64,000 nt of DNA from JACKAL01 sp964400355 (GTDB taxonomy: Bacteria > Bdellovibrionota > Bdellovibrionia > Bdellovibrionales > JAGQZY01): the NCBI GenBank assembly GCA_964400355.1, contig CAYNTO010000001.1, forward strand, positions 248,001 through 312,000, given 5' to 3'. The translations under genes and the position numbers were made by a program. A model generated the notes under the pieces. It was given only the letters and a program-made list of their open reading frames with translations. It made no database searches and was not told the DNA's origin. How positions within the stretch are numbered: position 1 is the stretch's first letter; each line of letters starts with the position of its first letter. Below are positions 32,821 through 42,715 of this stretch, piece after piece.

Positions 32821-33903
32821 CTAAAATCCTTGGAACTCCAGGTAGCGGTCGACGAAATTTTTTTTTACTTTTCGAACACGAAACACTCGCGGACCGTGTT
32901 TTAAAAACTGTTTAGCTTTTTTGCCGAGCGGGAATCCAACAACTTTACCTGCGGAATTCACAGAGAGAACGCGGTTGCTCCCGTAGAGACTAATTAGGTA
33001 CGTGGAGTCTGTAAGTTGAAAAGCAGAGCCGGCGATTCGCGAGTGATCGGCTTTGTCGTGCAATACATAATCTGTAAACGTATTTGCACGAATATCGTAA
33101 ATACTAAGCCCAGAGTTTTTAGGATAACTCTTCAGGTAGCTAGTGACAAAAAAGTAAATTTTCCCGTCTTGTGTCAGTTGAGCGGTGTGTGGAGCGTCGT
33201 AACCCTCCGCTCTCAGGTCGAGACCCCACTCAATCTCCTGACTCTTGCGACCGATTATAAACATCCACTTATGCCCCCAATCACCGACGAGCAGGTTCCC
33301 CGCGCGAAATGCGGGATTGGATTTTTCGATCTCATTGGGAGGCAGCACCTGTACATAGTTAAAGTGACTGTAGAGCCACTTGAGCTTACCAGTTCGCGTG
33401 TGGATCTCAGTGGCATAGGGAAACTGTGCCTGCGGCAGCCATTTTAGAAACTTCTCGTAATTGGGTTTCGCTCGCCAATAGAAAGTCCGATTCCCTGCGC
33501 GATCGTAAATAGAAATGGCGTCGTGACGAATAATTGTGTCACGAGTTATCTCAATGTCGGTGTGGGAAATGTGAACGATCTCTTCACTGGCTGGGTCAAT
33601 GTGAACATCGTGATGGACCTCGGCGCTCGTTTTCCACTTGAGTTGTCCCCTGGAAAAGTAAAGGAGCCCGTGCTGGTTGATCCCCACCATGTCGCCGTTT
33701 GAATAGAAGTTGCAGAGGCCAAATGGAATCCGTGCTATAAGATTTTCGTCGTGATCAAAAATTTCGCATGTCGCACGCACTTCGTCATCGTAGATAAAGT
33801 ATTCAATATTACTCCATTGCTTAATGAAAACACTGTGGGAAGATAGAATTCCGAGGAGCAAGGCCGCGCAAAAGAGCGCAGGCTTATTTGAACCAATGAA
33901 CAT
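32821..33903 (-). CDS. Arylsulfotransferase-like beta-propeller protein (copy 2)
   Basis: About 360 residues, with an N-terminal signal anchor (KPALFCAALLLGILSSHSVF). The body contains EVHHDVHIDPASEEIVHISH, EIHTRTGKLKWLY and YDAPHTAQLTQDGKIYFF, the histidine-bearing propeller pattern of ASST-like proteins and the same layout as the protein at 26981. The start at 33903 is chosen to preserve the anchor; the frame is open to 34005. Head-to-head overlap with the next plus-strand gene leaves no intergenic promoter space. Confidence 0.55.
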   Translation of the reverse strand: MFIGSNKPALFCAALLLGILSSHSVFIKQWSNIEYFIYDDEVRATCEIFDHDENLIARIPFGLCNFYSNGDMVGINQHGLLYFSRGQLKWKTSAEVHHDVHIDPASEEIVHISHTDIEITRDTIIRHDAISIYDRAGNRTFYWRAKPNYEKFLKWLPQAQFPYATEIHTRTGKLKWLYSHFNYVQVLPPNEIEKSNPAFRAGNLLVGDWGHKWMFIIGRKSQEIEWGLDLRAEGYDAPHTAQLTQDGKIYFFVTSYLKSYPKNSGLSIYDIRANTFTDYVLHDKADHSRIAGSAFQLTDSTYLISLYGSNRVLSVNSAGKVVGFPLGKKAKQFLKHGPRVFRVRKVKKNFVDRYLEFQGF

Positions 33904-33910
33904 AACGTCA

Positions 33911-34843
33911 ATGGTAAGTGCAGCACGATTGAATGTGCAACGTTCTTTGATATTGAGCGTGCAGATTATCCTTGTAACCACCGTTCTTTCTGGCTGCGCT
34001 TCCAAGCGGTTGGCAGCAGACAGGTTGGTTGTGCCGTGGGATGAGACATTGACGAAGGGTGAGGCGCCGCTTCCGTTTTTGGCAAAATACCAAAGCGAGA
34101 ATAAAGCTATGGTTTATATTGCTGCTAGCCACTCGAATCGAATTCAAGACCCCACTTTTGTGATGCTCGCCCGGGGATTGAAAGAGTATCCACCAAGAAT
34201 TTTACTTCTCGAAGGGTTTGAGTCGTCAAAGGGAGTTTCCCCTAGAGATATACAAGAGTGGGCGCGCAACGACGGAAGAAGCGGTCTCTTCGCGGGGGGA
34301 GAGGCTGCCTACGCTGTGCAATTGGCAATAAAGAAGAAAATCCCGTTTCGGGGTCTGGAGCCCGATGAAACCGAAATTTGCAAAGCACTGGTGGCGCTGG
34401 GGTTCTCGACAGTTGAAATGATCCACTTTTATTTTCTACGGCAAGTTCCACAGTGGCAGAGAGCGGGTACTTTGAATTTTGAACAGATCGATGTCACCTA
34501 CCGCGATTTTGCAGCAGGAATCGCAAAAAAGATAGGGTCGCCTATAGTTCCCGGTTATGGTGATTTCACTCAGTGGTATAAAAATAAAAACAAAGAACCT
34601 TTCAATGAACACAATATTGATTCCGAAAAGTCCGCGCCGCTTGCGCGAGGCCGGTATTACACACAACGGATGGCTTCTGCTATTGGTGTGGTTCGCGATC
34701 GTCATATGATCCGAATTATCGAAGAGGAGCTGGATGCACGTTCGCCTATTTTTGTGGTGCTGGGTGGAAGCCACTGGTTTACTCAAAAAGTGGCTCTCGA
34801 AGCCTTAAGCGGGTTCCCTAGCTACGAGTACAAACAGTTCTAA
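33911..34843 (+). CDS. Lipoprotein, possible ChaN/TraB-like fold
   Basis: About 310 residues with a lipoprotein signal (ILVTTVLSGC). The mature part has MVYIAASHSNRIQDPTF, PRILLLEGFESSKG and, near the end, SPIFVVLGGSHWF; the paired histidines and the LLLEG stretch recall ChaN- or TraB-type haem or peptide-related lipoproteins, but the match is weak. The start is uncertain between ATG 33896 and 33911, and neither has a ribosome site. Function is left open. Confidence 0.55.
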   Translation: MVSAARLNVQRSLILSVQIILVTTVLSGCASKRLAADRLVVPWDETLTKGEAPLPFLAKYQSENKAMVYIAASHSNRIQDPTFVMLARGLKEYPPRILLLEGFESSKGVSPRDIQEWARNDGRSGLFAGGEAAYAVQLAIKKKIPFRGLEPDETEICKALVALGFSTVEMIHFYFLRQVPQWQRAGTLNFEQIDVTYRDFAAGIAKKIGSPIVPGYGDFTQWYKNKNKEPFNEHNIDSEKSAPLARGRYYTQRMASAIGVVRDRHMIRIIEEELDARSPIFVVLGGSHWFTQKVALEALSGFPSYEYKQF

Positions 34844-35003
34844 AAAACGTATTCTAAAGAACAACTTATTGCGATTCTGTAATGATTGTTGCGATGTCCA
34901 ATTAGACTTTAAATACGATATACATAGTCGGCAGCATTTTGACATAGGGCGCTTTTGAAAAATCTAGGCATGGCCGGGAAAGGTTTGTAGAGTACTGCAA
35001 AAG

Positions 35004-35017
35004 GCTCGAATTCGAGC
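35004..35017. promoter_or_regulatory. Perfect 14 bp palindrome before start codon
   Basis: GCTCGAATTCGAGC immediately precedes the strong GGGGAGAG ribosome site of the gene at 35029. Such a position suits a repressor operator or an RNA hairpin that modulates initiation. There is no further support. Confidence 0.35.
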
Positions 35018-35028
35018 AGGGGAGAGTT

Positions 35029-35478
35029 ATGAAATATCTATTTTCTATTCTTACAATTGTGTTTGCGGCTAATGCTTACGGAGTGGATGATTACGTTTTT
35101 AAGTGTGATCAAAATGGAGTGATGATCGAATCCATCGTCGGTATGAAACAGGCTCCGGAACATCCAGTGGTGGGTCTCAACATTAAAGTTCTTAAACAGC
35201 AAGTTCCGTTGTATGTGATTCAGGCGAAGTTTGGCGAAGCGACAAAAAATTTATTTGTTACTGATTGGGCAAAACCGGACATGCTGAGCGAAGAAGGCAC
35301 GGACTTACTAAGCCTGTTGAACCTTTTCTATGGTTATAAAACCGATGATTTAGAGAGCATCCGCGCCGGCTTACCTACAGATCTTCTCGAAACATTTGCG
35401 TATCTCGAGCTCAAGCAAAAAGATGGAACTGTAACGAAGCTCGCATTTGAAGGCATCACGCCGACAGAGTGCCAATAG
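35029..35478 (+). CDS. Secreted hypothetical protein
   Basis: A 149-residue protein with signal peptide (KYLFSILTIVFAANAYG) and a mature domain with two cysteines (FKCDQNG and PTECQ at the very end) that may pair. GGGGAGAG precedes the ATG and a strong terminator follows, so it is a well-defined single-gene unit. No family recognised. Confidence 0.68.
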   Translation: MKYLFSILTIVFAANAYGVDDYVFKCDQNGVMIESIVGMKQAPEHPVVGLNIKVLKQQVPLYVIQAKFGEATKNLFVTDWAKPDMLSEEGTDLLSLLNLFYGYKTDDLESIRAGLPTDLLETFAYLELKQKDGTVTKLAFEGITPTECQ

Positions 35479-35514
35479 CTGATAAGAACTGGTTAAAAAT
35501 ATAAACGTTAAGTT

Positions 35515-35547
35515 GAGCCGCCAACGAAATTGGCGGCTCTTTTTTTT
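35515..35547 (+). terminator. Intrinsic terminator
   Basis: Perfect 10 bp stem GAGCCGCCAA and TTGGCGGCTC with loop CGAAA, followed by eight T residues. Confidence 0.95.
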
Positions 35548-35680
35548 GTGCGTAAGGAGACTGGCTAAATTCCCTTCGACTGTCTCATTATTAGTCGCCT
35601 GTCAATTTTGTCTCACGCTGGGTCGTTTCTCAAGTTGGAACACCCATTGCAATAGCCTCTTGTAAGCAAAGAGGTGTCCC

Positions 35681-36685
35681 GTGTTGAAGTTCGCAATGAT
35701 AAATGGTTTGTTGCTACTTAGCGTTTCTGTTGGAAATGCCGTGGAGAACAATACATTTATCGAAATGTATACGCCCGAATCTACAGTCACCGAAGCACCG
35801 ACGCCCGTATACCAAGCTCCGAGCACAGGAGCGGCTATCGCTAGCACCGAAGACACATTCTCGCAGTTTTCTGGCTATCAAGATTATGATTTCTGGCAGG
35901 TGGGGCAAGAGGAGCACCCTGCAGACGCGGGTAGCGGCACAAATACTGGTGACGGCGATGGTGAGATTGTCACCGCAGGTGAAGTAGTAGCGCCCAGACA
36001 GCAAGCTCCTAGTTTAGTTTTGCCTGATAACCCACCTAAACCTGAACCGCGTCCGGCGCGCCCGCAAGACAAAGCACCCGCAAAACCGGCTCCAGCACCT
36101 GCTAGGCCTTCTGTTGTGAATGATATTCCCAACTGCCGATACGGTAGAGACTGCTGGAAAGGTAAAGGCCTTGCCCAACGCATACAAAAAATTGTCTCCA
36201 ATGTCGAACAAATCAACAGTCTTCATGGAGCTAAGTTAGACCCGCGCTATTTGCTGTGTACGGGATATAGAGAATCGACTTTTAACCCTGGTGCCGTTGG
36301 TGCCCAAGGTGAGAAGGGTATGTTCCAGGTCATGCGTGGTACGGGCATCGGAGCTTTAGGCTATGGACCCAAGGTTCTTCCCAAGTCCAATTATATGACG
36401 AATATGGTGCATAGTACTTTGGCGCAAACTGAACTTTCTTTCTTAACACTCAAAATGAAAGTGGCAGAGGGTGCAAGTGCCCGTACACTGAGAGGCAATG
36501 GCTCGTTGGAAGACTATCGAGATTTGGCTCGTCGTTACAATGGCACCGGACCGGCAGCACAACGTTATGCACGCGCGGTTACCAATTGTCTGTCGTGCAT
36601 GCGCAGTTCGTTTCCATCGATCAGTGGGACATCGGCCGTAAATGAAAGCAAAGCGCGATCGTGCCTCAACAAGGCCAAGCATTAA
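35681..36685 (+). CDS. Secreted lytic transglycosylase (SLT domain)
   Basis: A 334-residue protein with GTG start, signal peptide (NGLLLLSVSVGNA), a low-complexity Pro/Ala/Lys linker at about 100-150 and a C-terminal SLT/lysozyme-like domain. The catalytic Glu lies in CTGYRESTFNPGAVG, and GEKGMFQVM and RRYNGTGPAAQRYA are the other family motifs. It should cleave the glycan strands of peptidoglycan. A cysteine pair closes the C-terminus. GAGGTG precedes the start. The next gene starts 11 bp downstream. Confidence 0.85.
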   Translation: MLKFAMINGLLLLSVSVGNAVENNTFIEMYTPESTVTEAPTPVYQAPSTGAAIASTEDTFSQFSGYQDYDFWQVGQEEHPADAGSGTNTGDGDGEIVTAGEVVAPRQQAPSLVLPDNPPKPEPRPARPQDKAPAKPAPAPARPSVVNDIPNCRYGRDCWKGKGLAQRIQKIVSNVEQINSLHGAKLDPRYLLCTGYRESTFNPGAVGAQGEKGMFQVMRGTGIGALGYGPKVLPKSNYMTNMVHSTLAQTELSFLTLKMKVAEGASARTLRGNGSLEDYRDLARRYNGTGPAAQRYARAVTNCLSCMRSSFPSISGTSAVNESKARSCLNKAKH

Positions 36686-36696
36686 TAGGGGATTTT

Positions 36697-37221
36697 ATGA
36701 AAGCATTATTTATTTCGATTCTTATGTTCGCTAACGTTGGCACCGCAGCTACCAGTGAACTTCGCATTGGCGCGGCTCAGCCCGAACAATTCAAGTTTGA
36801 ACAAAAAGATCCCCTACACATTTTGGTGAGTCATGGAGCTGTACAAAAAACAATTGCGCTACCCCATAGCATTATCAGCGCCTCTAAAATTCATGTTGTG
36901 CTCAAGGGCCAAGATGGCAAAGCCATTGTTCAAGAGTTGTTGATAATGGCGATCAGCGTTGGAAATCGTCAACAGGAAATTCGTGTATATGCCCCCAACC
37001 GTTCAGCCGATGTAGTGTTGAGTAGCAAAATCGAACCAGTGTGTACGGTTAAGAATGAAGGCGATTTTTACTGGGAGTCCGAAGAGGAGCTCAACAAGCA
37101 GATCCGCTTAGTAGAAAAAAATAAAACCGCATCGCTAGAAATTTCCGTACGAGACACTTACGAGCAGGAAAAAGCCCAGTTCAAAGCCAGCGGCTGCGCG
37201 TTTAGTCTTTTAAAAAAATAA
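36697..37221 (+). CDS. Secreted hypothetical protein
   Basis: A 174-residue protein whose start at 36697 has AGGGGA 5 nt upstream and gives a signal peptide (KALFISILMFANVGTA). The upstream part of the frame overlaps the transglycosylase gene and is not used. The mature part is strand-rich and ends in a cysteine-containing segment. It probably shares a transcript with the transglycosylase. It overlaps the convergent hydrolase by 20 nt. No family recognised. Confidence 0.65.
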   Translation: MKALFISILMFANVGTAATSELRIGAAQPEQFKFEQKDPLHILVSHGAVQKTIALPHSIISASKIHVVLKGQDGKAIVQELLIMAISVGNRQQEIRVYAPNRSADVVLSSKIEPVCTVKNEGDFYWESEEELNKQIRLVEKNKTASLEISVRDTYEQEKAQFKASGCAFSLLKK

Positions 37222-37963
37222 ATAGCGCCGGGACATACTCTTCGGGAAAATTCTTAAGGCCATCCAAGTGATGGCCTTTGTCTATTGTGTGAACGCGCAC
37301 ATTGATGTGTGAGTGCTTTGCGAACACGTGGTCGATGTTTTCCGGGTAGACAATGGGATCTAATTTTCCGCGAATGGACAAGATAGGCACGGTAGGATTC
37401 CAGCGCGCCAGTGCTTTACTCAGCCGCCGAAAAGCAAACGGGCCCCAGTACAGGCACGATAGTGTAGTAAAACACCACGCCGTTATGGGGGATTGGATTT
37501 TTTTTTCGAGCTTGAACATGCGATAGGTGCACTGCCAAAATTCTTTGAATGGACCGCCATCACAGATGTAACGATCAATGTCTTTTCGGTCAGAGGCCAC
37601 AATCAATGCGGAGATCGAAGGTCCGGAGAGGCTAAATACGATTTTCTTGCCTGGGATGCTGTCCAGTACATCCGTGATTTGATGAATCCAGTTGCGGTAA
37701 ATGTAGTTAAAATAATTCCACCGCGAGTAAGAATGCTCTTTTGTAACCGTAGAACCCTGGTAGAGGTTGAACGTAACACAAGTATAACCAGCCTCAGTGA
37801 GTACTTTCACGTGACGATGGAAGGTGTTGTGTGAGCCCCACATATTATGGATCAAAACCACTACGGGCTTCTCAGAGTTTTCCACAATGTGATAATGAAG
37901 AACCGTTCCTTTGCGCGACTTGTACGTAACAGGCTTGGCATCGATGCCGGAAGCGGTTCCCAT
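37202..37963 (-). CDS. Alpha/beta-hydrolase fold protein
   Basis: A 253-residue protein with the alpha/beta-hydrolase layout: an oxyanion strand VVVLIHNMWGSHNTFHRHV, a nucleophile-elbow position FSLSGPSIS, an acid loop RGKLDPIV and a His near the end (DKGHHLDG). The elbow is S-x-S-G, not the usual G-x-S-x-G, so activity is not certain. It lies 6 nt downstream of aceE on the same strand. Substrate unknown. Confidence 0.65.
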   Translation of the reverse strand: MGTASGIDAKPVTYKSRKGTVLHYHIVENSEKPVVVLIHNMWGSHNTFHRHVKVLTEAGYTCVTFNLYQGSTVTKEHSYSRWNYFNYIYRNWIHQITDVLDSIPGKKIVFSLSGPSISALIVASDRKDIDRYICDGGPFKEFWQCTYRMFKLEKKIQSPITAWCFTTLSCLYWGPFAFRRLSKALARWNPTVPILSIRGKLDPIVYPENIDHVFAKHSHINVRVHTIDKGHHLDGLKNFPEEYVPALFIFLKD

Positions 37964-37969
37964 ATGACT

Positions 37970-40762
37970 TTAGTTTTTATTCCACAGTTGTTGCCAATCG
38001 CCCTCGGCCTGTGGTGCCTGCTGACTGATCTCGCTCACCAAAGAAGTGGGGACTTTAACGGTCTCCATTGCCGTCTCGGCGAGAACTTTTCCACAGGCTT
38101 CTTCCACAGCAGCGGCATCAATTTGGTGATAGGCATAAATATCAACTGGTCGACCACATTTGGAATGTTTGCGAACAGCCAGTGATTCCTGCTTTACACC
38201 CACAATGCTACCGATGTTGTCGAGCATTCCCGGTTCACCATCGTGCACGCTGACGACGGGCACGCGACGTCCAGAGAGGGTGATCATATCGCCTACTGTG
38301 GAGTGACCATTGAGAGCCGGTTGCAAAAAGAGATTGCCATCGATTCCCAAACCTTGTTTGAGGTAGTGGTAGTTGTCCGCGTGGGCGAGGTTCCCGCAGA
38401 GTAGATCTGAAGATGTCACCACAATAACATTGCCATAAATGCCACGCTCGAGAAGTTTTTCGGAAGCTTTAAGGGCCTCAGTCACTAGTGATCCCATGGC
38501 AAAAATATTGACCACATTGTCGCCAGGTTCGTAGTTTTGGTAACCGCGGTAATCAACAATGTAGTAGGCGCCTGCGAGCACTTCGGTACGCAATGTTTTT
38601 AGTATTTGCTCTTCGGAAACCGCTTCTACCGTGGCTTCGTCCACTGCCCCTTGCAGTTCATATCCTGTCGGGTAGAGCTGTGAACCAGTGTCGGTCTTAA
38701 AACGCGCTTGTTTTTTAAGATTCTTCATCAGGAGCTTTTGATCCACACCACGAGTCACCCCACGGATAATCACACCAGTGCGTCCTTCGTTCTGATTGAG
38801 CATGTGCAGACGAATGGATTCACTGAGAATCCAGTCCATCTCATTACAGAAGGCAGGCTCCCAGGTGATCTGATTGGGAATCTGAAAATCGGACTTCCAG
38901 CCATGCTGTGCACCCTCTGGAGAAAGTGTTACGCCCGACGGTGTTCCCACTAAGATAAAGCTCGATTTCCAATAGAGGTTGTAAAAATACTGATCGAGTG
39001 CGCGCTTTACAAAGAAGTCATAAACCGTCATCAACGGCAGAATCGGAATTCCCAGTGTGTCGCGAATGCGACCGTAGGAACCCATGCAGGACATAGTGTT
39101 GGATTCTACAATCTCAAAACGAATGAAACGATCCGATTTTTCCTGGCCGGGAACCAGATCAGGAAGTTTGGTGTCCTGAACTCCCATTTGTGCTTCGTAA
39201 TCCTCAACCGAAGGTGCGCCAAAGATTTTTCCATCCATGGCGGGATTCAAGTTGGTGCTGGTTCCCACATCTGGCGCCATTGTCGTTAGCATTTCGGCGG
39301 CGGCCTTCCATGACAACTCATCGGGAGTGAGGGCTTTTTGCTCCTTAGTGAGATTTTTGGCGTTGTCGGAGGTGTTTGCTATGCGAGTGAGCTTTGCCGT
39401 ACACTGACCGAGCATCCACTGCGTGTGGGGATGGTTGGCCATTTTAAAATTGATGTTCATCGACTCGGGAATAGCACCGTGCTCAGAAAATTTGGCATCG
39501 AATTCTTTTTTGTTTTCGTCGCGCATGCGGTATTGCTCGTTCATTTGTTTGAGGAGTTCCTCGCCGCGATCTTTTAAAAACTGTGCTTCTTTGCTGCCAG
39601 CTTTGAATCCGCCAAAGAGTTGATCTTCGGGCAGGCCTTGTGCTTTTTGCAAAAGCTTCATCTCTTCGTCTTCAGGGAGCGCCGAGTGGTTCCCCTGAGA
39701 GGCCGCCATTTCTAATCCCCAACCCTTTAATGTGTGGGCAATGATGATCGTTGGCTTGCGTTTGGATTTTTTACTTTGTTCGAGAGCCTCCACCATCAGT
39801 TCAATGTCGTGACCACCAAAATCGCGAAGTGATAAATAGAGGTCTTTGTCCGATACTGAACTGAAAAAATCCTTCAGTTTTGGGAAACGAGAGACCATTT
39901 CTTTTTTTAGAGCTTTTTCGTCGTGGATCAAAAGCAGCGCCTGGAGAACGTAATCATCCAGTTCCTGTTCTAAAAAGTTTTGATACGCTTTTCCATTCTT
40001 ACCGGAAAAAAGCTCTTGGCGTTTTTTGCCGTGACGCACTTGCAGTACTTCCCAACCGTTGGCGGCCATTGTGCGCTCAATGCGATCGGCATCTGTACCG
40101 TTCATAATTTCACGGTTCACAATGCGGTGGCCATCGAGACTTTGGCGATTATAATCCACAATCCACGTGAGGTTACCGAGTTCGCGCTCGGCAAAATCCG
40201 GTGTGGCTTCAAACAAAGAGCCTTCACGGAATTCTGAATCTCCAATCAAACACCAAAAGTGAGCGTCGGGTACATTAAAGCCATGTGATTTTGCAAAACG
40301 GTATGCCAGCGCGAGATACCCGGCGTTTACCGGCGGAATGCCGACAGTGCCAGAGGGGAAGAAGTTGTGATTATCGCAGTCGTACGTGGAATGGTAGGAC
40401 TGAAACACAAACGGGTTGTCTTCTGTTGGGAAAGCGCGAAGACTCATCATCGCCGCATTTTTTTCGGCTTCCGACAATTTGGTGCCATCTGCTTTTAAGA
40501 AAAGATCCAGTAAATAATTAAACGAATGATCCGCAGGAGAAGCATGAGGCTTGTTGCCGATATGATCGAACCCCGTTTTAACAACCAGGTGAAGCGCTCC
40601 CAAGATGTGCAGTGCCGACGAACTGGCAGAGGAGTGCCCGCCAATTTTAGGATCGCCAGGCATCTTGTTTTTTCGAGTGTTGGCCTGATAGATCATCTGA
40701 TTCGCCAAGTAGTGAGCTCGGGAACAAATGCTATCGAGAATCTGTTTAGGTAATGCCTTCAT
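37970..40762 (-). CDS. aceE: Pyruvate dehydrogenase E1, homodimeric type
   Basis: Thiamine-diphosphate enzyme that decarboxylates pyruvate and acetylates the lipoyl E2. The 930-residue product has the E1 signatures of the AceE type: KMPGDPKIGGHSSASSSALH, a GDSE...N thiamine-phosphate motif (IGDSEFREGSLFEA ... VDYNRQSLDG), and the C-terminal transketolase-like domain with PTGYELQGAVDEA. It is about 40 residues longer than the E. coli enzyme, with extra residues in the linker near 380-440. No E2 or E3 gene is next to it in this window. Confidence 0.95.
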   Translation of the reverse strand: MKALPKQILDSICSRAHYLANQMIYQANTRKNKMPGDPKIGGHSSASSSALHILGALHLVVKTGFDHIGNKPHASPADHSFNYLLDLFLKADGTKLSEAEKNAAMMSLRAFPTEDNPFVFQSYHSTYDCDNHNFFPSGTVGIPPVNAGYLALAYRFAKSHGFNVPDAHFWCLIGDSEFREGSLFEATPDFAERELGNLTWIVDYNRQSLDGHRIVNREIMNGTDADRIERTMAANGWEVLQVRHGKKRQELFSGKNGKAYQNFLEQELDDYVLQALLLIHDEKALKKEMVSRFPKLKDFFSSVSDKDLYLSLRDFGGHDIELMVEALEQSKKSKRKPTIIIAHTLKGWGLEMAASQGNHSALPEDEEMKLLQKAQGLPEDQLFGGFKAGSKEAQFLKDRGEELLKQMNEQYRMRDENKKEFDAKFSEHGAIPESMNINFKMANHPHTQWMLGQCTAKLTRIANTSDNAKNLTKEQKALTPDELSWKAAAEMLTTMAPDVGTSTNLNPAMDGKIFGAPSVEDYEAQMGVQDTKLPDLVPGQEKSDRFIRFEIVESNTMSCMGSYGRIRDTLGIPILPLMTVYDFFVKRALDQYFYNLYWKSSFILVGTPSGVTLSPEGAQHGWKSDFQIPNQITWEPAFCNEMDWILSESIRLHMLNQNEGRTGVIIRGVTRGVDQKLLMKNLKKQARFKTDTGSQLYPTGYELQGAVDEATVEAVSEEQILKTLRTEVLAGAYYIVDYRGYQNYEPGDNVVNIFAMGSLVTEALKASEKLLERGIYGNVIVVTSSDLLCGNLAHADNYHYLKQGLGIDGNLFLQPALNGHSTVGDMITLSGRRVPVVSVHDGEPGMLDNIGSIVGVKQESLAVRKHSKCGRPVDIYAYHQIDAAAVEEACGKVLAETAMETVKVPTSLVSEISQQAPQAEGDWQQLWNKN

Positions 40763-40889
40763 AACGCACCTCGCTAGTATTCAATTTGAAGTACCAATCT
40801 TATACCCAAATCGCCACTACATCTCAACGTTAGATGGTGGATCGTAGCGGGATCCGACTTATCGAGTCGTAATCCTGTTGGCGATCCGT

Positions 40890-41828
40890 TTAGGACTCAA
40901 GAATAAAATCCCAATTGATTTTTACGAAACCGTTTTCGATCAAATCATCGGGAGGATTTGGGAAGGGGGCGGAAACGCGTAGAGCTTCTAGCGCAACATT
41001 ATCAAGATCCATCAGACCCGAGGTGGTGGAGACTTGAACTCGCGACAGACCGCCTTGGTCGTCCAACGTTATAATCAGTCTGGTGACCTTTGCACCTTGA
41101 AGTGTAGCCACATGTCGCCCACCACGAACCATCTCACGAACGCGGGTATGAATGAGCGGCTCCCAGTGTTCACGGAGTTTCTTTTTGATTCTATTAAAGT
41201 ATGTGTAATAGAGGAATTCTCTGGCGTTCAAGTGTGTCTCGGCACCGATGGCCACATCTTTTAAATAATCGTTGGTTTGGCTGGCATCATTGGCTTTGGC
41301 TTCTGACATTTCGTTGACCGCATTCATGCGCAAATCAGAAATCGAAACGGCTTTCTTTGGTTTCTTTGCGGGCACAGCCAACTCACCATGACCGAAAGTT
41401 TGCATGTCGGGTGCATTTACGTTGGGAGCTGCGGCTTCGGTCTGTGCTTGAGCCTTGGCGGCCGCCTGTGTTTTTTTGCTTTCTACATTTTTCTTGTTTT
41501 GAAAATCACCACGTTGTGCGGCTTTGGTTTCTTTATCGACGGCATTGTCTTTTTCGGTGAGGAATTTGGCGTTTTTTGACTTCTTTTTGTTCGCTTTATC
41601 TTGTTCGACGATTTCACCGCGAAGACGGTCCATCTCACTCATATCTACGAACTGGATTTGAGGTTCGGAAGCCTTTGTGGGCACTTCGACATTGTGAGCG
41701 AGAAAATCACTATACTCTGTAAAAAAGAACACGAAGATAAAGTGGACAAAAAGAGAAATGATTAAAAATGAAACACTTCTTTTCGTATGTTTGTCAGAGG
41801 GAAAAATTTGCCGTTTTTGCTTTGCCAT
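40890..41828 (-). CDS. TonB-type energy transducer
   Basis: A 312-residue protein with one N-terminal membrane helix (SVSFLIISLFVHFIFVFFF), a long charged Lys/Ala/Gln linker and a C-terminal TonB-like domain (NRIKKKLREHWEPLI ... GAKVTRLIITLDDQGGLSRVQVSTTSG ... ALRVSAPFPNPP). It should span the periplasm and contact an outer-membrane receptor, using ExbBD energy. The domain resembles the TonB family C-terminus (VxFxIxxDGxVxxVxVxxSSG, ALxAVxxAxPFxPxP). No exbB or exbD is next to it here. Confidence 0.8.
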   Translation of the reverse strand: MAKQKRQIFPSDKHTKRSVSFLIISLFVHFIFVFFFTEYSDFLAHNVEVPTKASEPQIQFVDMSEMDRLRGEIVEQDKANKKKSKNAKFLTEKDNAVDKETKAAQRGDFQNKKNVESKKTQAAAKAQAQTEAAAPNVNAPDMQTFGHGELAVPAKKPKKAVSISDLRMNAVNEMSEAKANDASQTNDYLKDVAIGAETHLNAREFLYYTYFNRIKKKLREHWEPLIHTRVREMVRGGRHVATLQGAKVTRLIITLDDQGGLSRVQVSTTSGLMDLDNVALEALRVSAPFPNPPDDLIENGFVKINWDFILES

Positions 41829-41931
41829 AATCTATGGGTCGGCACGAAGTCCAATTCTATCAATAACAGTCTAGGTCTAGATTGAGTTTCCCTTTGTTTT
41901 ATTAGGGACTCTCCCCTAAAATATTTCGTAT

Positions 41932-42675
41932 ATGGAAATAAATTTGACATCTTTCGGCAACACCGACGTTGGCTTAAAGAGACAAAAAAACGAAGATTCG
42001 TTTTTAATCGATGAAAGCGTGGGATTATTTATTGTCGCCGACGGCATGGGTGGGCACAAGGGCGGCGACATGGCCTCCTCGATGGCTGTAAAGATCATGC
42101 GTGAGACGGTGGCGGCCCATTTGAGCAAGGGCGGATCGCGCTTTTCTCCGCGTGATGCCATCACCGATGGGTACCTGCAAGCCAGTCAGCAGATTTTCCA
42201 TAAGAGCAATGTGGAACAACCCGAGCTTCAAGGCATGGGCACGACATTGGTCTCCTCTTTTTATCACAATGGAACACTCTACATTGGTAATGTTGGCGAT
42301 TCGCGCGCCTACCTCATACGCGACAAAAGGATGTGGCAACTGACCGAAGATCATAGTTTGCTCAACGAACACATCCGCGCCGGCTTTTTGCGCGATTCCG
42401 AGATCGCTCAGTTTCAAGCAAAAAACGTAATCACCCGATCAGTAGGTTTCGAGAAAGAAGCCATGTGCGACATTATCGAAAAAGCCGTACAACCGGGCGA
42501 TCGTTTTATGATGTGCTCCGATGGTTTGTGTGGCCTGGTGAAAGGGGAAAGACTCTTAGAGTTGTGTGTTCTTCCAAATATGGAAGAGGCCGTAAATGCC
42601 TGTATTAACGAGGCAAAAAAGAACGGCGGCGACGACAACATAACGGTAGTGATGATTAACGCAACGGGGCGTTGA
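41932..42675 (+). CDS. PP2C-type serine/threonine protein phosphatase
   Basis: A 247-residue Stp1-like phosphatase. The metal-binding motifs are in order: NEDSFLI, VADGMGGHKGGDMAS, GTTLVS, IGNVGDSRAYLI, SDGLCGLV and GGDDNITVVMIN. All the core aspartates are present. It should dephosphorylate proteins in the cytoplasm, opposing a Ser/Thr kinase not seen in this window. The following M23 peptidase gene begins 40 bp later. Confidence 0.93.
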   Translation: MEINLTSFGNTDVGLKRQKNEDSFLIDESVGLFIVADGMGGHKGGDMASSMAVKIMRETVAAHLSKGGSRFSPRDAITDGYLQASQQIFHKSNVEQPELQGMGTTLVSSFYHNGTLYIGNVGDSRAYLIRDKRMWQLTEDHSLLNEHIRAGFLRDSEIAQFQAKNVITRSVGFEKEAMCDIIEKAVQPGDRFMMCSDGLCGLVKGERLLELCVLPNMEEAVNACINEAKKNGGDDNITVVMINATGR

Positions 42676-42715
42676 ACCCCTTAGCGAATAGTGACATAAC
42701 CGGGTCTACATATAT

